Source: Bacteroides ovatus
Lineage (GTDB): Bacteria > Bacteroidota > Bacteroidia > Bacteroidales > Bacteroidaceae
DNA: 64,000 nt
Reading direction: 5' to 3'
Assembly: GCF_001314995.1 (NCBI RefSeq)
Contig: NZ_CP012938.1
Location: 4,650,001-4,714,000 of the forward strand
The notes below the pieces were generated by a model, which ran no database searches, was not told the DNA's origin, and saw only the letters and a program-made list of their open reading frames with translations. Made by a program: the position numbers and the translations under genes. Every line of letters begins with the position of its first letter. Within the stretch, counting starts at the first letter, position 1. Of this stretch, positions 10,076-19,104 are shown piece by piece.

Positions 10076-10130
10076 ATAGAAAACGACGGAATTTGCGTAA
10101 AATAGATTAAATAAACAGGTGATTTAAATT

Positions 10131-12608
10131 ATGAAACAACAACTGATGATGCTGTTACTGGGAACAGCTTCTGTATTTTGTAGCTGTGAGACCCAGGTAG
10201 AACAGCACGAGAAGAATGAATTACGTGCTCCGGCATATCCGCTGGTGACAATTGATCCTTATACTAGTGCATGGTCTACTACGGACAATCTATACGACAG
10301 TCCTGTAAAACATTGGACAGGCAAGGATTTTTCTTTACTTGGTGTTGCAAAAGTAGACGGACAAACCTACCGTTTCATGGGAACGGAAGAACTGGAACTA
10401 CGTCCTTTGGTAAAGACATCCGAACAAGGTAGCTGGACAGGAAAGTATACCACTCAACAGCCTGCTGACGGATGGCAGAATGCCGGATTCAATGATAAAG
10501 CCTGGAAAGAAGGCGAAGCTGCCTTCGGAACCATGGAGAATGAACATACAGCAAAGACTCAATGGGGTGAAGAATTTATCTGGGTACGCCGGGTAGCTGA
10601 TATTCAGGAAGACTTGACAGGAAAGAATGTATATCTTGAATTCTCTCATGACGATGATGCTATTATTTATATCAACGGCATCAAGGTAGTGGATACAGGC
10701 AATGCTTGTAAAAAGAACGAACGGGTGAAACTGTCGGAAGAAGTAGTAGCTTCTTTGAAACCGGGTGAAAATCTGATTGCAGGTTATTGTCATAACCGGG
10801 TAGGAAACGGACTGTTGGATTTCGGATTGCTGGTAGAACTGGACGGTTACCGTTCTTTCCATCAAACAGCGCAACAAACTTCTGTAGATGTACAACCCAT
10901 GCAGACTTATTATACATTTACTTGCGGTCCGGTAGATTTGAAACTGACATTTACTGCTCCTATGTTTATGGATAATCTGGATTTGTTGTCACGTCCGGTC
11001 AACTACATTTCTTATGAAGTAGCTTCCAATGACGGTCAGAAACATCAGGTAGAGTTGTATTTCGAAGCATCTCCGCAATGGGCAATCGACCAACCTCACC
11101 AGGAATCTGTTGCCGACAGCTTTACTGACGGCGATTTGTTATTCCTTCGTACCGGAAGCCGCAATCAGGATATTCTGAAGAAAAAGGGTGATGATGTTCG
11201 TATCGACTGGGGACATTTCTATCTGGCAGCTGAAAAGGAAAACAGTACTTATGCAATCGGTGACGGCAGAGAGCTGCGCAAGAATTTCGTAGCCAATAAA
11301 CTGGAAGCTCCTACCACAAACGGTTATGATAAACTGGCTTTGGTACGTTCATTGGGCGAAACACAAAAAGCTGATGGCCATCTGCTGATCGGATATGATG
11401 ATATTTATTCTATCCAATACTTTGGTGATAACCTGCGTCCTTACTGGAACCGTGAGGGTAATGAAACGATTGTTTCCCAATTCCAGAAAGCGGAGAAAGA
11501 ATACAAGACACAAATGAAGAACAGTGCTGCTTTCGACAAGAAACTGATGGAAGAAGCTACTGCTGCCGGTGGACGTAAATATGCCGAACTTTGTGCATTG
11601 GCTTATCGTCAGGCATTGGCTGCACATAAACTGGTACAGGCTCCGAACGGTGACTTGGTATTCCTTTCTAAGGAGAACTTCAGTAATGGTTCCATCGGAA
11701 CAGTCGACCTGACTTATCCGGGAGCCCCGCTGCTTTTATACTACAATCCGGAATTGGTGAAAGCTACCATGAACCATATCTTCTATTATAGCGAAAGCGG
11801 AAAATGGGCGAAACCATTTGCTGCACATGATGTCGGTACTTATCCATTGGCTAACGGCCAGACTTATGGCGGTGATATGCCGGTAGAAGAATCGGGTAAT
11901 ATGGTAGTGTTGGCTGCTGCCATTGCAAAAGTAGAAGGTAATGCAGATTACGCACAGAAACATTGGGAAACCCTGACTACGTGGACAGACTATCTGGTAG
12001 AGAACGGACTTGATCCGGCCAACCAACTTTGTACCGATGACTTTGCAGGTCACTTTGCACACAATGCCAACCTTTCTATCAAAGCAATCATGGGTGTTGC
12101 TTCATACGGTTATCTGGCAGATATGCTGGGCAAGAAAGACGTGGCTGAAAAGTACACACAGAAAGCGAAAGAAATGGCTGCCGAATGGGTGAAAATGGCG
12201 GATGATGGTGACCACTATCGTCTCACATTTGACAAACCGGGAACATGGAGCCAGAAGTATAACTTGGTGTGGGATAAACTGTTGGATCTGCAAATCTTCC
12301 CTAAAAATGTTGCAGAAACGGAAATAGCTTACTATCTTTCGAAGCAAAATAAATATGGTCTTCCGTTGGATAACCGTGAAACATACACAAAGACCGACTG
12401 GATCATGTGGACAGCTACATTGGCAAATGACAAAGCTACCTTTGAGAAATTTATCGAACCCGTATATCTGTTTATGAACGTGACACCTAACCGTGTTCCG
12501 ATGTCCGACTGGGTATTTACAGACGAACCGAATCAAAGAGGCTTCCAGGCACGTTCCGTTGTAGGTGGATATTATATCAAAATGCTTGAAGGAAAACTGA
12601 TTAAATAA
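10131..12608 (+). CDS. Glutaminase-A-like (DUF4964/DUF5127/DUF4965/DUF1793-type) lipoprotein with inserted jelly-roll domain; enzyme of unknown specificity
   Basis: An 825-residue exported protein; the signal (MKQQLMMLLLGTASVFCSC) suggests a lipoprotein. It opens with the DUF4964-like segment APAYPLVTIDPYTSAWSTTDNLYD. It ends with an alpha-helical (six-hairpin-like) half containing GRKYAELCALAYRQALAAHK, DLTYPGAPLLLYYNPELVK, GGDMPVEESGNMVVLAAA and NLVWDKLLDLQIFP, all typical of the fungal glutaminase A family. Residues of about 105-245 interrupt the N-terminal part with a galactose-binding-like jelly-roll (GWQNAGFNDKAWKEGEAAFG, YLEFSHDDDAIIYINGIKV, NLIAGYCHNRVGNGLLDFGL). The family name comes from glutaminase activity, but the fold also occurs in glycosidases. 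Its place between GH76 and GH92 with 11-55 base gaps suggests a carbohydrate-active role in mannan breakdown. That function is inference; no substrate can be read from the sequence. Confidence 0.8.
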   Translation: MKQQLMMLLLGTASVFCSCETQVEQHEKNELRAPAYPLVTIDPYTSAWSTTDNLYDSPVKHWTGKDFSLLGVAKVDGQTYRFMGTEELELRPLVKTSEQGSWTGKYTTQQPADGWQNAGFNDKAWKEGEAAFGTMENEHTAKTQWGEEFIWVRRVADIQEDLTGKNVYLEFSHDDDAIIYINGIKVVDTGNACKKNERVKLSEEVVASLKPGENLIAGYCHNRVGNGLLDFGLLVELDGYRSFHQTAQQTSVDVQPMQTYYTFTCGPVDLKLTFTAPMFMDNLDLLSRPVNYISYEVASNDGQKHQVELYFEASPQWAIDQPHQESVADSFTDGDLLFLRTGSRNQDILKKKGDDVRIDWGHFYLAAEKENSTYAIGDGRELRKNFVANKLEAPTTNGYDKLALVRSLGETQKADGHLLIGYDDIYSIQYFGDNLRPYWNREGNETIVSQFQKAEKEYKTQMKNSAAFDKKLMEEATAAGGRKYAELCALAYRQALAAHKLVQAPNGDLVFLSKENFSNGSIGTVDLTYPGAPLLLYYNPELVKATMNHIFYYSESGKWAKPFAAHDVGTYPLANGQTYGGDMPVEESGNMVVLAAAIAKVEGNADYAQKHWETLTTWTDYLVENGLDPANQLCTDDFAGHFAHNANLSIKAIMGVASYGYLADMLGKKDVAEKYTQKAKEMAAEWVKMADDGDHYRLTFDKPGTWSQKYNLVWDKLLDLQIFPKNVAETEIAYYLSKQNKYGLPLDNRETYTKTDWIMWTATLANDKATFEKFIEPVYLFMNVTPNRVPMSDWVFTDEPNQRGFQARSVVGGYYIKMLEGKLIK

Positions 12609-12619
12609 AACAAAATACC

Positions 12620-14911
12620 ATGAAGAAACTAGCTCTATTCGCTTTTACGTTACTTAGTGCATGGGCTATGACTGCAAAAACAATTACCGGACCGGTGGAC
12701 TATGTTAGTCCGCTGGTTGGTACGCAGTCAAAGCACGCATTATCTACCGGAAATACTTACCCTGCCATTGCGCTGCCTTGGGGAATGAACTTTTGGGTTC
12801 CGCAGACTGGTAAAATGGGTGATGGATGGGCCTATACGTATGACGCTGACAAGATCAGAGGATTCAAACAAACCCATCAGCCAAGTCCCTGGATCAATGA
12901 TTACGGTCAATTTGCCATCATGCCGGTAACCGGTAAGGCAGTATTTAATCAGGATGAGCGTGCCAGTTGGTTCTCTCATAAAGCTGAAACGGCTACTCCT
13001 TATTATTACAAAGTATATCTCGCCGATCATGATGTAGTGACCGAAATTGCTCCGACAGAGAGAGCGGCTGCTTTCCGTTTCACTTTCCCCGAAAACGACC
13101 ACTCTTATGTAGTGGTAGACGCTTTTGATAAAGGCTCGTTTGTGAAAGTAATCCCTTCGGAGAACAAGATTATCGGTTATACCACTAAAAACAGCGGTGG
13201 TGTTCCTGCCAACTTTAAAAACTACTTTGTACTGGTATTCGATAAACCGTTTACTTATACAGCTGCCGTAGCCAGTGGTGTGATTGACACCAACAAACTG
13301 GAAGCGACAGACAATCATGCCGGTGCACTGATCGGTTTCAAAACCCGAAAGGGCGAACAGGTAAATGTGCGTGTGGCTTCCTCTTTTATCAGCCCCGAAC
13401 AGGCGGAACTGAACCTGAAAGAACTGGGTACGGACAACGTTGAACAGATTGCAGCAAAAGGGCGTAAGGTATGGAACGACGTTCTGGGACGTATCGAAGT
13501 GAAAGACGATGATATCGATCATTTGCGTACCTTCTACTCCTGCCTGTATCGTTCGGTATTATTTCCCAGAAGTTTCTACGAGATAGATGCCAAAGGAGAC
13601 GTGATGCACTACAGTCCTTATAATGGCGAAGTGCTTCCGGGCTATATGTTTACCGATACCGGTTTCTGGGATACGTTCCGTTGTCTTTTCCCATTCCTTA
13701 ACCTGATGTATCCATCCATGAACACAAAGATGCAGGAAGGATTGGTGAACACTTATAAAGAAAGCGGATTCCTGCCGGAATGGGCAAGTCCGGGACACAG
13801 AGGTTGCATGGTTGGAAACAACTCCGCTTCCGTCGTTGCCGATGCCTACCTGAAAGGATTGAAAGGATACGATATCGAGACATTGTGGGAAGCCGTGAAA
13901 CACGGAGCGAATGCAGTACATCCGAACGTTGGCTCTACCGGACGATTAGGACATGAATATTACAATAAATTGGGATATGTACCTTATAATGTAGGTATTA
14001 ACGAGAATGCAGCCCGTACACTGGAATATGCATACGATGACTGGTGTATCTATCAATTGGGTAAAGCCTTGAAGAAACCGAAAAAAGAGATTGAAATCTT
14101 CGCAAAGAGAGCGATGAACTATAAGAATCTGTATGATAAGGAACACAAACTGATGCGTGGAAAGAATGAAGACGGTACGTTCCAGTCTCCGTTCAATCCG
14201 TTGAAGTGGGGGGATGCCTTTACGGAAGGCAATAGCTGGCATTATACCTGGTCGGTATTCCATGATCCTCAAGGTCTGATCGACCTGATGGGTGGTAAAG
14301 ACGGATTCAACCAGATGATGGATTCTGTATTTATCCTGCCTCCGATTTTTGATGAAAGTTATTATGGAGCCGTTATTCATGAAATCCGTGAAATGCAGAT
14401 TATGAATATGGGTAACTATGCACATGGCAACCAGCCGATTCAGCACATGCTTTATATGTACAACTATTCCGGCCAACCCTGGAAAGCGCAACATTGGATT
14501 CGTGAAGTGATGGACAAACTTTATACCCCTGCTCCCGACGGTTATTGCGGTGATGAGGACAACGGCCAGACTTCTGCCTGGTATGTATTCTCGGCAATGG
14601 GATTCTATCCGGTATGTCCGGGTACGGATGAATATGTTTTGGGTACTCCCTACTTCAAGGAGATGAAGTTGCATCTGGAAAACGGAAAGACGGTGACTAT
14701 CTCTGCTCCGAATAACGGAGACGATAAACGTTACATTTCGTCGATGAAATTGAACGGTAAAGAATATACCAAAAACTATCTGACTCATCAGGATTTGTTG
14801 AATGGCGCTAGCATTTCTTTCAAGATGGATGCGAAACCCAATCAGCAACGTGGTACCAAAGAGACCGATTTCCCTTATTCTTTCTCTAACGAATTTAAAA
14901 AGAAGAAGTAA
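12620..14911 (+). CDS. GH92 alpha-mannosidase, predicted alpha-1,2-specific
   Basis: A 763-residue GH92 enzyme with a signal peptide (MKKLALFAFTLLSAWAMTAK). Family motifs include VGTQSKHALSTGNTYPAIA, TGFWDTFRCLFPFLNL, EGNSWHYTW and GDEDNGQTSAWYVFSAMGFY. Relative to the residues I recall for BT3990 (acid E533, base pair D642/D644, and W88/H584/E585 giving alpha-1,2 specificity), this protein has E536, D645/D647, W91, H587 and E588. Every one is offset by exactly three. This supports a calcium-dependent, inverting exo-alpha-1,2-mannosidase that trims mannan side chains in the periplasm so that GH125 and GH76 can reach the backbone. The gene starts 11 bases after the DUF4965-type gene and ends two bases before GH125. 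Specificity is a prediction from these residues. Confidence 0.94.
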   Translation: MKKLALFAFTLLSAWAMTAKTITGPVDYVSPLVGTQSKHALSTGNTYPAIALPWGMNFWVPQTGKMGDGWAYTYDADKIRGFKQTHQPSPWINDYGQFAIMPVTGKAVFNQDERASWFSHKAETATPYYYKVYLADHDVVTEIAPTERAAAFRFTFPENDHSYVVVDAFDKGSFVKVIPSENKIIGYTTKNSGGVPANFKNYFVLVFDKPFTYTAAVASGVIDTNKLEATDNHAGALIGFKTRKGEQVNVRVASSFISPEQAELNLKELGTDNVEQIAAKGRKVWNDVLGRIEVKDDDIDHLRTFYSCLYRSVLFPRSFYEIDAKGDVMHYSPYNGEVLPGYMFTDTGFWDTFRCLFPFLNLMYPSMNTKMQEGLVNTYKESGFLPEWASPGHRGCMVGNNSASVVADAYLKGLKGYDIETLWEAVKHGANAVHPNVGSTGRLGHEYYNKLGYVPYNVGINENAARTLEYAYDDWCIYQLGKALKKPKKEIEIFAKRAMNYKNLYDKEHKLMRGKNEDGTFQSPFNPLKWGDAFTEGNSWHYTWSVFHDPQGLIDLMGGKDGFNQMMDSVFILPPIFDESYYGAVIHEIREMQIMNMGNYAHGNQPIQHMLYMYNYSGQPWKAQHWIREVMDKLYTPAPDGYCGDEDNGQTSAWYVFSAMGFYPVCPGTDEYVLGTPYFKEMKLHLENGKTVTISAPNNGDDKRYISSMKLNGKEYTKNYLTHQDLLNGASISFKMDAKPNQQRGTKETDFPYSFSNEFKKKK

Positions 14912-14913
14912 TC

Positions 14914-16377
14914 ATGAAGAAACAGATCAAATATATCAGCGCAGGTATGCTGGCAGGTATGCTTCTCTGTGGCGGGGAGCTGCAAGCCTCCAACCGTATG
15001 ACGGAAATGCATGTATGTCTGGCGGATGCTATTCAGAAAGATAACCGCCCGGAAATATCCAATCGTTTGTTCCGTTCCAATGCGGTAGAGAAGGAGATTC
15101 TCCGTGTACAGAAACTTTTGAAGAATGCGAAGTTGGCATGGATGTTTACCAACTGTTTCCCGAATACGCTGGACACCACTGTACATTTCCGTAAAGGAAG
15201 CGATGGCAAACCGGATACGTTCGTATATACGGGCGATATTCACGCCATGTGGCTGCGTGACTCCGGTGCACAGGTATGGCCTTACGTGCAATTAGCTAAT
15301 TCGGATCCCGAACTGAAAGAAATGCTGGCAGGAGTTATTCTCCGTCAGTTCAAATGTATCAATATCGATCCGTACGCGAACGCTTTTAATGACGGTGCTA
15401 TTCCTGACGGTCATTGGATGAGTGACCTTACAGACATGAAACCGGAGTTGCACGAACGTAAATGGGAAATAGACTCCTTGTGTTATCCGTTGCGTTTGGC
15501 TTATCATTACTGGAAGACTACCGGAGATGCGAGCATATTCAACGAAGAATGGATTCAGGCAATCACTAATGTACTGAAAACATTCAAAGAGCAACAACGT
15601 AAAGACGGAGTAGGTCCTTATAAATTTCAACGTAAGACGGAACGTGCACTGGATACTGTGAGCAATGACGGTCTGGGAGCACCGGTGAAACCTGTCGGTT
15701 TGATTGTTTCCAGTTTCCGTCCTTCGGACGATGCTACTACGCTTCAATTCCTGGTTCCTTCCAATTTCTTTGCCGTATCTTCTTTGCGTAAGGCAGCCGA
15801 GATTTTGGAGAAGGTAAACAAGAAGACAGCTTTGTCTAAAGAATGTAAGGACTTGGCGCAGGAGGTGGAAACAGCATTAAAGAAATATGCGGTGTATAAT
15901 CATCCTAAATATGGTAAAATCTATGCATTCGAGGTAGATGGTTTTGGAAATCATCATCTGATGGACGATGCCAATGTGCCGAGTTTGCTTGCGATGCCTT
16001 ATCTGGGTGATGTGAATGTAAACGATCCGATTTATCAGAATACCCGCCGTTTTGTGTGGAGTGAGGACAATCCTTATTTCTTTAAAGGCAAGGCAGGCGA
16101 AGGGATCGGCGGACCGCATATCGGTTACGATATGGTGTGGCCGATGAGTATTATGATGAAAGCCTTCACAAGTCAGAATGATGCCGAAATCAAGACCTGT
16201 ATCAAGATGTTGATGGACACGGATGCCGGTACCGGTTTTATGCACGAATCTTTCCATAAGGACAATCCGAAGAAATTTACCCGTGCATGGTTTGCCTGGC
16301 AGAATACTCTTTTCGGTGAGTTGATTTTGAAGCTGGTTAATGAAGGAAAGGTAGATTTATTGAATAGTATACAGTAA
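14914..16377 (+). CDS. GH125 exo-alpha-1,6-mannosidase
   Basis: A 487-residue GH125 protein with a signal peptide (to about residue 26, GELQAS). Characteristic blocks are YTGDIHAMWLRDSGAQVWPY, FNDGAIPDGHWMSDLTDMKP, IVSSFRPSDDATTLQFLVPS and GYDMVWPMSIMM. D272 (in RPSDDA) and E445 (in FMHESF) are 173 residues apart, the spacing I recall between the catalytic acid and base of Clostridium perfringens GH125. The enzyme removes single alpha-1,6-linked mannoses from the non-reducing end of debranched backbone oligosaccharides. Its ATG lies two bases after the GH92 stop, so the two are translated as a pair. It likely acts in the periplasm as the last step before mannose uptake. Confidence 0.95.
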   Translation: MKKQIKYISAGMLAGMLLCGGELQASNRMTEMHVCLADAIQKDNRPEISNRLFRSNAVEKEILRVQKLLKNAKLAWMFTNCFPNTLDTTVHFRKGSDGKPDTFVYTGDIHAMWLRDSGAQVWPYVQLANSDPELKEMLAGVILRQFKCINIDPYANAFNDGAIPDGHWMSDLTDMKPELHERKWEIDSLCYPLRLAYHYWKTTGDASIFNEEWIQAITNVLKTFKEQQRKDGVGPYKFQRKTERALDTVSNDGLGAPVKPVGLIVSSFRPSDDATTLQFLVPSNFFAVSSLRKAAEILEKVNKKTALSKECKDLAQEVETALKKYAVYNHPKYGKIYAFEVDGFGNHHLMDDANVPSLLAMPYLGDVNVNDPIYQNTRRFVWSEDNPYFFKGKAGEGIGGPHIGYDMVWPMSIMMKAFTSQNDAEIKTCIKMLMDTDAGTGFMHESFHKDNPKKFTRAWFAWQNTLFGELILKLVNEGKVDLLNSIQ

Positions 16378-16398
16378 TATGCTGACATAGTAAATTGA

Positions 16399-16475
16399 AC
16401 GCGAATAACGCGGATGATGCGGCTCTTTTTCTGATGCAAAATTAGAAAAAACGCGTTATCCGCGTCGTCTGCATC
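16399..16475. repeat. GC-rich imperfect inverted repeat between GH125 and mutarotase
   Basis: Arms at about 16399-16422 (GCGAATAACGCGGATGATGC) and 16450-16475 (ACGCGTTATCCGCGTCGTCT) pair imperfectly around an AT-rich loop. The GCGGAT/ATCCGC wording stands out from the surrounding AT-rich intergenic DNA and resembles dispersed palindromes of Bacteroides genomes. It may terminate or stabilise the PUL transcript between the two genes. Confidence 0.5.
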
Positions 16476-16520
16476 TAAATATGAATAGCTGAAAACTAAT
16501 ATTTAAAAACCAATTGTATC

Positions 16521-17651
16521 ATGAAAAAGTTATGTGTATGGGCAGTTGCCGCCCTTTTAATGGCAGCTTGTACTCCGAAAGCTGAAAAGGCTACAGATTC
16601 CGGTTTACTGCAGAGTAAATTCCAGACAGAAGTAGATGGAAAGAAGACTGATTTGTTCACTCTGCGCAACAAGAACAACATGGAAGTTTGTATTACGAAC
16701 TTCGGTGGACGTATTGTTTCAGTGATGGTTCCCGACAAAGACGGACAGATGCGTGACGTTGTTCTCGGTTTCGATTCTATTCAGGACTATATCAGCAAGC
16801 CTTCGGATTTCGGTGCGACTATCGGACGTTATGCCAATCGTATCAATCAGGGACAGTTCACCTTGGATGGTGTAGAATATCAGCTTCCCCGCAATAACTA
16901 CGGTCATTGTCTGCACGGCGGACCGCAAGGATTCCAATACCGGGTGTTTGATGCAGAATTGTTGAATCCGCAGGAATTGCAGTTGACTTATCGTGCAGAA
17001 GACGGTGAAGAAGGTTTTCCGGGAAACATCACTTGTAAGGTAGTGATGAAACTGACGGACGATAATGCCATCGATATTCAATACGAAGCGGAAACAGACA
17101 AACCGACGATTGTAAATATGACCAACCACTCTTATTTTAACCTTGAAGGCGATGCAGGCAACAATTCCGGTCATCTGTTGATGGTGGATGCGGACTATTA
17201 TACTCCGGTGGATAGTACTTTCATGACAACTGGCGAGATCGTTCCGGTAGAAGGAACTCCGATGGATTTCCGCACCCCGACTCCGGTAGGCGAACGTATC
17301 AACGATTATGATTTCGTACAGCTGAAAAACGGTAACGGTTACGACCACAACTGGGTATTGAACACGAAAGGCGACGTAACCCGTAAATGCGCTTCTTTGA
17401 AATCACCGAAGACTGGCATCGTACTCGACGTTTATACTAACGAACCGGGTATTCAGGTATATGCAGGTAACTTCCTCGATGGTTCGCTGACAGGAAAGAA
17501 AGGTATCACTTACAACCAACGTGCTTCCGTATGTCTTGAAACACAGAAATATCCGGATACACCGAACAAACCCGAATGGCCGTCGGCTGTACTTCGTCCG
17601 GGTGAGAAATATACAAGTCAATGTATCTTTAAATTCTCTGTAGATAAGTAG
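16521..17651 (+). CDS. galM: Aldose 1-epimerase (mutarotase) lipoprotein
   Basis: A 376-residue galactose-mutarotase family protein. The signal MKKLCVWAVAALLMAAC predicts a lipid anchor at Cys17. Family motifs are GATIGRYANRINQGQFTLDG, the histidine region NNYGHCLHGGPQGF, the second histidine in NMTNHSYFNLEGD, and the C-terminal glutamate in ASVCLETQKYPDTPN. The enzyme interconverts alpha and beta anomers of free sugars. GH92 is inverting and GH76 retaining, so released mannose appears in a fixed anomeric form; a mutarotase at the end of the PUL could equilibrate it before transport or phosphorylation. That link is inference. The gene lies 143 bases after GH125, behind a palindromic repeat, and is followed by a hairpin at 17682-17717. 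Confidence 0.92.
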   Translation: MKKLCVWAVAALLMAACTPKAEKATDSGLLQSKFQTEVDGKKTDLFTLRNKNNMEVCITNFGGRIVSVMVPDKDGQMRDVVLGFDSIQDYISKPSDFGATIGRYANRINQGQFTLDGVEYQLPRNNYGHCLHGGPQGFQYRVFDAELLNPQELQLTYRAEDGEEGFPGNITCKVVMKLTDDNAIDIQYEAETDKPTIVNMTNHSYFNLEGDAGNNSGHLLMVDADYYTPVDSTFMTTGEIVPVEGTPMDFRTPTPVGERINDYDFVQLKNGNGYDHNWVLNTKGDVTRKCASLKSPKTGIVLDVYTNEPGIQVYAGNFLDGSLTGKKGITYNQRASVCLETQKYPDTPNKPEWPSAVLRPGEKYTSQCIFKFSVDK

Positions 17652-17681
17652 AATTGGTAATAAAACAAGCTCTTGTTTTTG

Positions 17682-17717
17682 AAGGACGGATTGTCCGATT
17701 AGGGATTATCCGTTCTT
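17682..17717 (+). terminator. Terminator-like hairpin after mutarotase
   Basis: Arms AAGGACGGAT (17682-17691) and ATCCGTTCTT (17708-17717) pair over ten bases with one G-T wobble, and the sequence continues into TTGCTTT. It lies 30 bases after the galM stop and probably marks the end of the mannan PUL. Confidence 0.6.
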
Positions 17718-17833
17718 TGCTTTAATGTAATCAAAGAAGAAATAACATTGATCCCCATGGGTGCGGCACGGTTGAGAATCTCTGCGTTCCCGAACACAAA
17801 AGAATAAATTAATAACTAGAAAACTTAGAATAA

Positions 17834-18922
17834 ATGAAACGTATTGTTTTTTTAGATTACATCCGTGTGTTTGCATGCTTTCTCGTCATCCTTGTTCATG
17901 CCAGTGAGAATTTCTATGGTGCTCCCGGATCCACCGATATGGCAGGCCCGCAGTCTTTTCTAGCGAATGAAGCAGACCGGCTATGGGTATCAGTATACGA
18001 TGGCTTTTCACGTATGGCAGTACCCCTGTTCATGATAGTCTCCGCCTTCCTGCTTGCACCGATGAAGGAAGGGCAGTCTATGTGGCAATTCTATCGCCAG
18101 CGCTGTCTTCGCATCCTTCCACCGTTTTTCATATTTATGATACTGTACAGCACTCTACCTATGTTGTGGGGACAGATAGACGGAGAAACATCTATGAAGG
18201 ACTTGTCGCGGATATTCCTGAATTTTCCGACGCTAGCCGGACACTTGTGGTTTATGTATCCTCTGATAAGCCTTTATTTGTTTATCCCAATTATATCCCC
18301 ATGGTTGAGAAAAGCCACGGCTAAAGAAGAACGTTTCTTTATAGGGCTGTTCGTGTTGTCAACCTGTATGCCTTATCTCAATCGTTGGTGCGGTGAAGTG
18401 TGGGGACAATGTTTCTGGAATGAATACCACATGTTGTGGTACTTCTCCGGTTATCTGGGTTATCTTGTTCTAGCGCATTACATTCGTGTACACCTTACCT
18501 GGAACCGTTCCAAACGTTTCATTATAGGAACCATTTTAATGGTGATCGGTGCTGTATGGACTATTTATTCATTCTATGTGCAGGCTATACCCGGCGAACT
18601 CCATTCCACACCTGTAATAGAAATAGGATGGGCTTTCTGTACCATTAACTGTGTGCTTCTCACAACGGGTACATTCCTTATGTTTACATGTATCAAACGT
18701 CCGCAAGCTCCCAAGTTGGTGACGGAAACATCGAAACTTAGCTATGGTATGTATCTTATGCACATATTCTGGCTCGGACTGTGGGTGACTGTGTTCAAAG
18801 ATACATTGGCGCTTCCCACTGTTGCCGCTATACCATGTATCGCAGTGGTTACGTTTATCTGTTGTTTTGTAACAACTAAGATCATTTCGTTTATACCGGG
18901 CAGTAAATGGATAGTAGGATAA
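17834..18922 (+). CDS. Acyltransferase 3 family integral membrane protein
   Basis: A 362-residue multi-pass membrane protein. The start LDYIRVFACFLVILVHASENF carries the conserved histidine of the acyltransferase_3 family (LVH), and the end LSYGMYLMHIFWLGLWV is also typical. About ten hydrophobic segments are visible. Members transfer acetyl, succinyl or similar groups to surface sugars such as O-antigen or exopolysaccharide, using a cytoplasmic acyl donor. The target here is unknown. It has its own 180-base upstream gap after a hairpin, so it may be independent of the mannan PUL, although nearness to that locus leaves open a role in it. It ends in a strong hairpin shared with the convergent VapE gene. 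Confidence 0.85.
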   Translation: MKRIVFLDYIRVFACFLVILVHASENFYGAPGSTDMAGPQSFLANEADRLWVSVYDGFSRMAVPLFMIVSAFLLAPMKEGQSMWQFYRQRCLRILPPFFIFMILYSTLPMLWGQIDGETSMKDLSRIFLNFPTLAGHLWFMYPLISLYLFIPIISPWLRKATAKEERFFIGLFVLSTCMPYLNRWCGEVWGQCFWNEYHMLWYFSGYLGYLVLAHYIRVHLTWNRSKRFIIGTILMVIGAVWTIYSFYVQAIPGELHSTPVIEIGWAFCTINCVLLTTGTFLMFTCIKRPQAPKLVTETSKLSYGMYLMHIFWLGLWVTVFKDTLALPTVAAIPCIAVVTFICCFVTTKIISFIPGSKWIVG

Positions 18923-18936
18923 ATATCCGGAAACAA

Positions 18937-18989
18937 TAAGATTTTGAATAGATAATCAAGTTTTTCCTGATTTTCTATTCAAAATCTTA
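18937..18989. terminator. Bidirectional terminator, 16-bp perfect arms
   Basis: TAAGATTTTGAATAGA (18937-18952) is the exact inverse of 18974-18989, around a T/A-rich loop. It separates the plus-strand acyltransferase from the convergent minus-strand VapE gene, as expected for a two-way terminator. Confidence 0.75.
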
Positions 18990-19104
18990 CTGTTTATAGC
19001 CTATTTCCCTCTTAATGTCCTCTTTCTCTTTTCACCTCTTTCACTCCTTTGTAAACACTTCTTTACCAGTTTTTTACGGGTGAACCCTCCCTCTGTTTGG
19101 AGCT

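Noticed and set aside
13946..14848. 300-codon ORF on the minus strand inside GH92
   Set aside because: Antisense shadow of a well-supported gene; the composition shows no family motif.
12620..14911. GH92 as a mannose-1-phosphate-6-mannose uncapping enzyme
   Set aside because: That activity is linked to loss of the catalytic acid (Glu to Gln); here E536 is present at the expected spacing.
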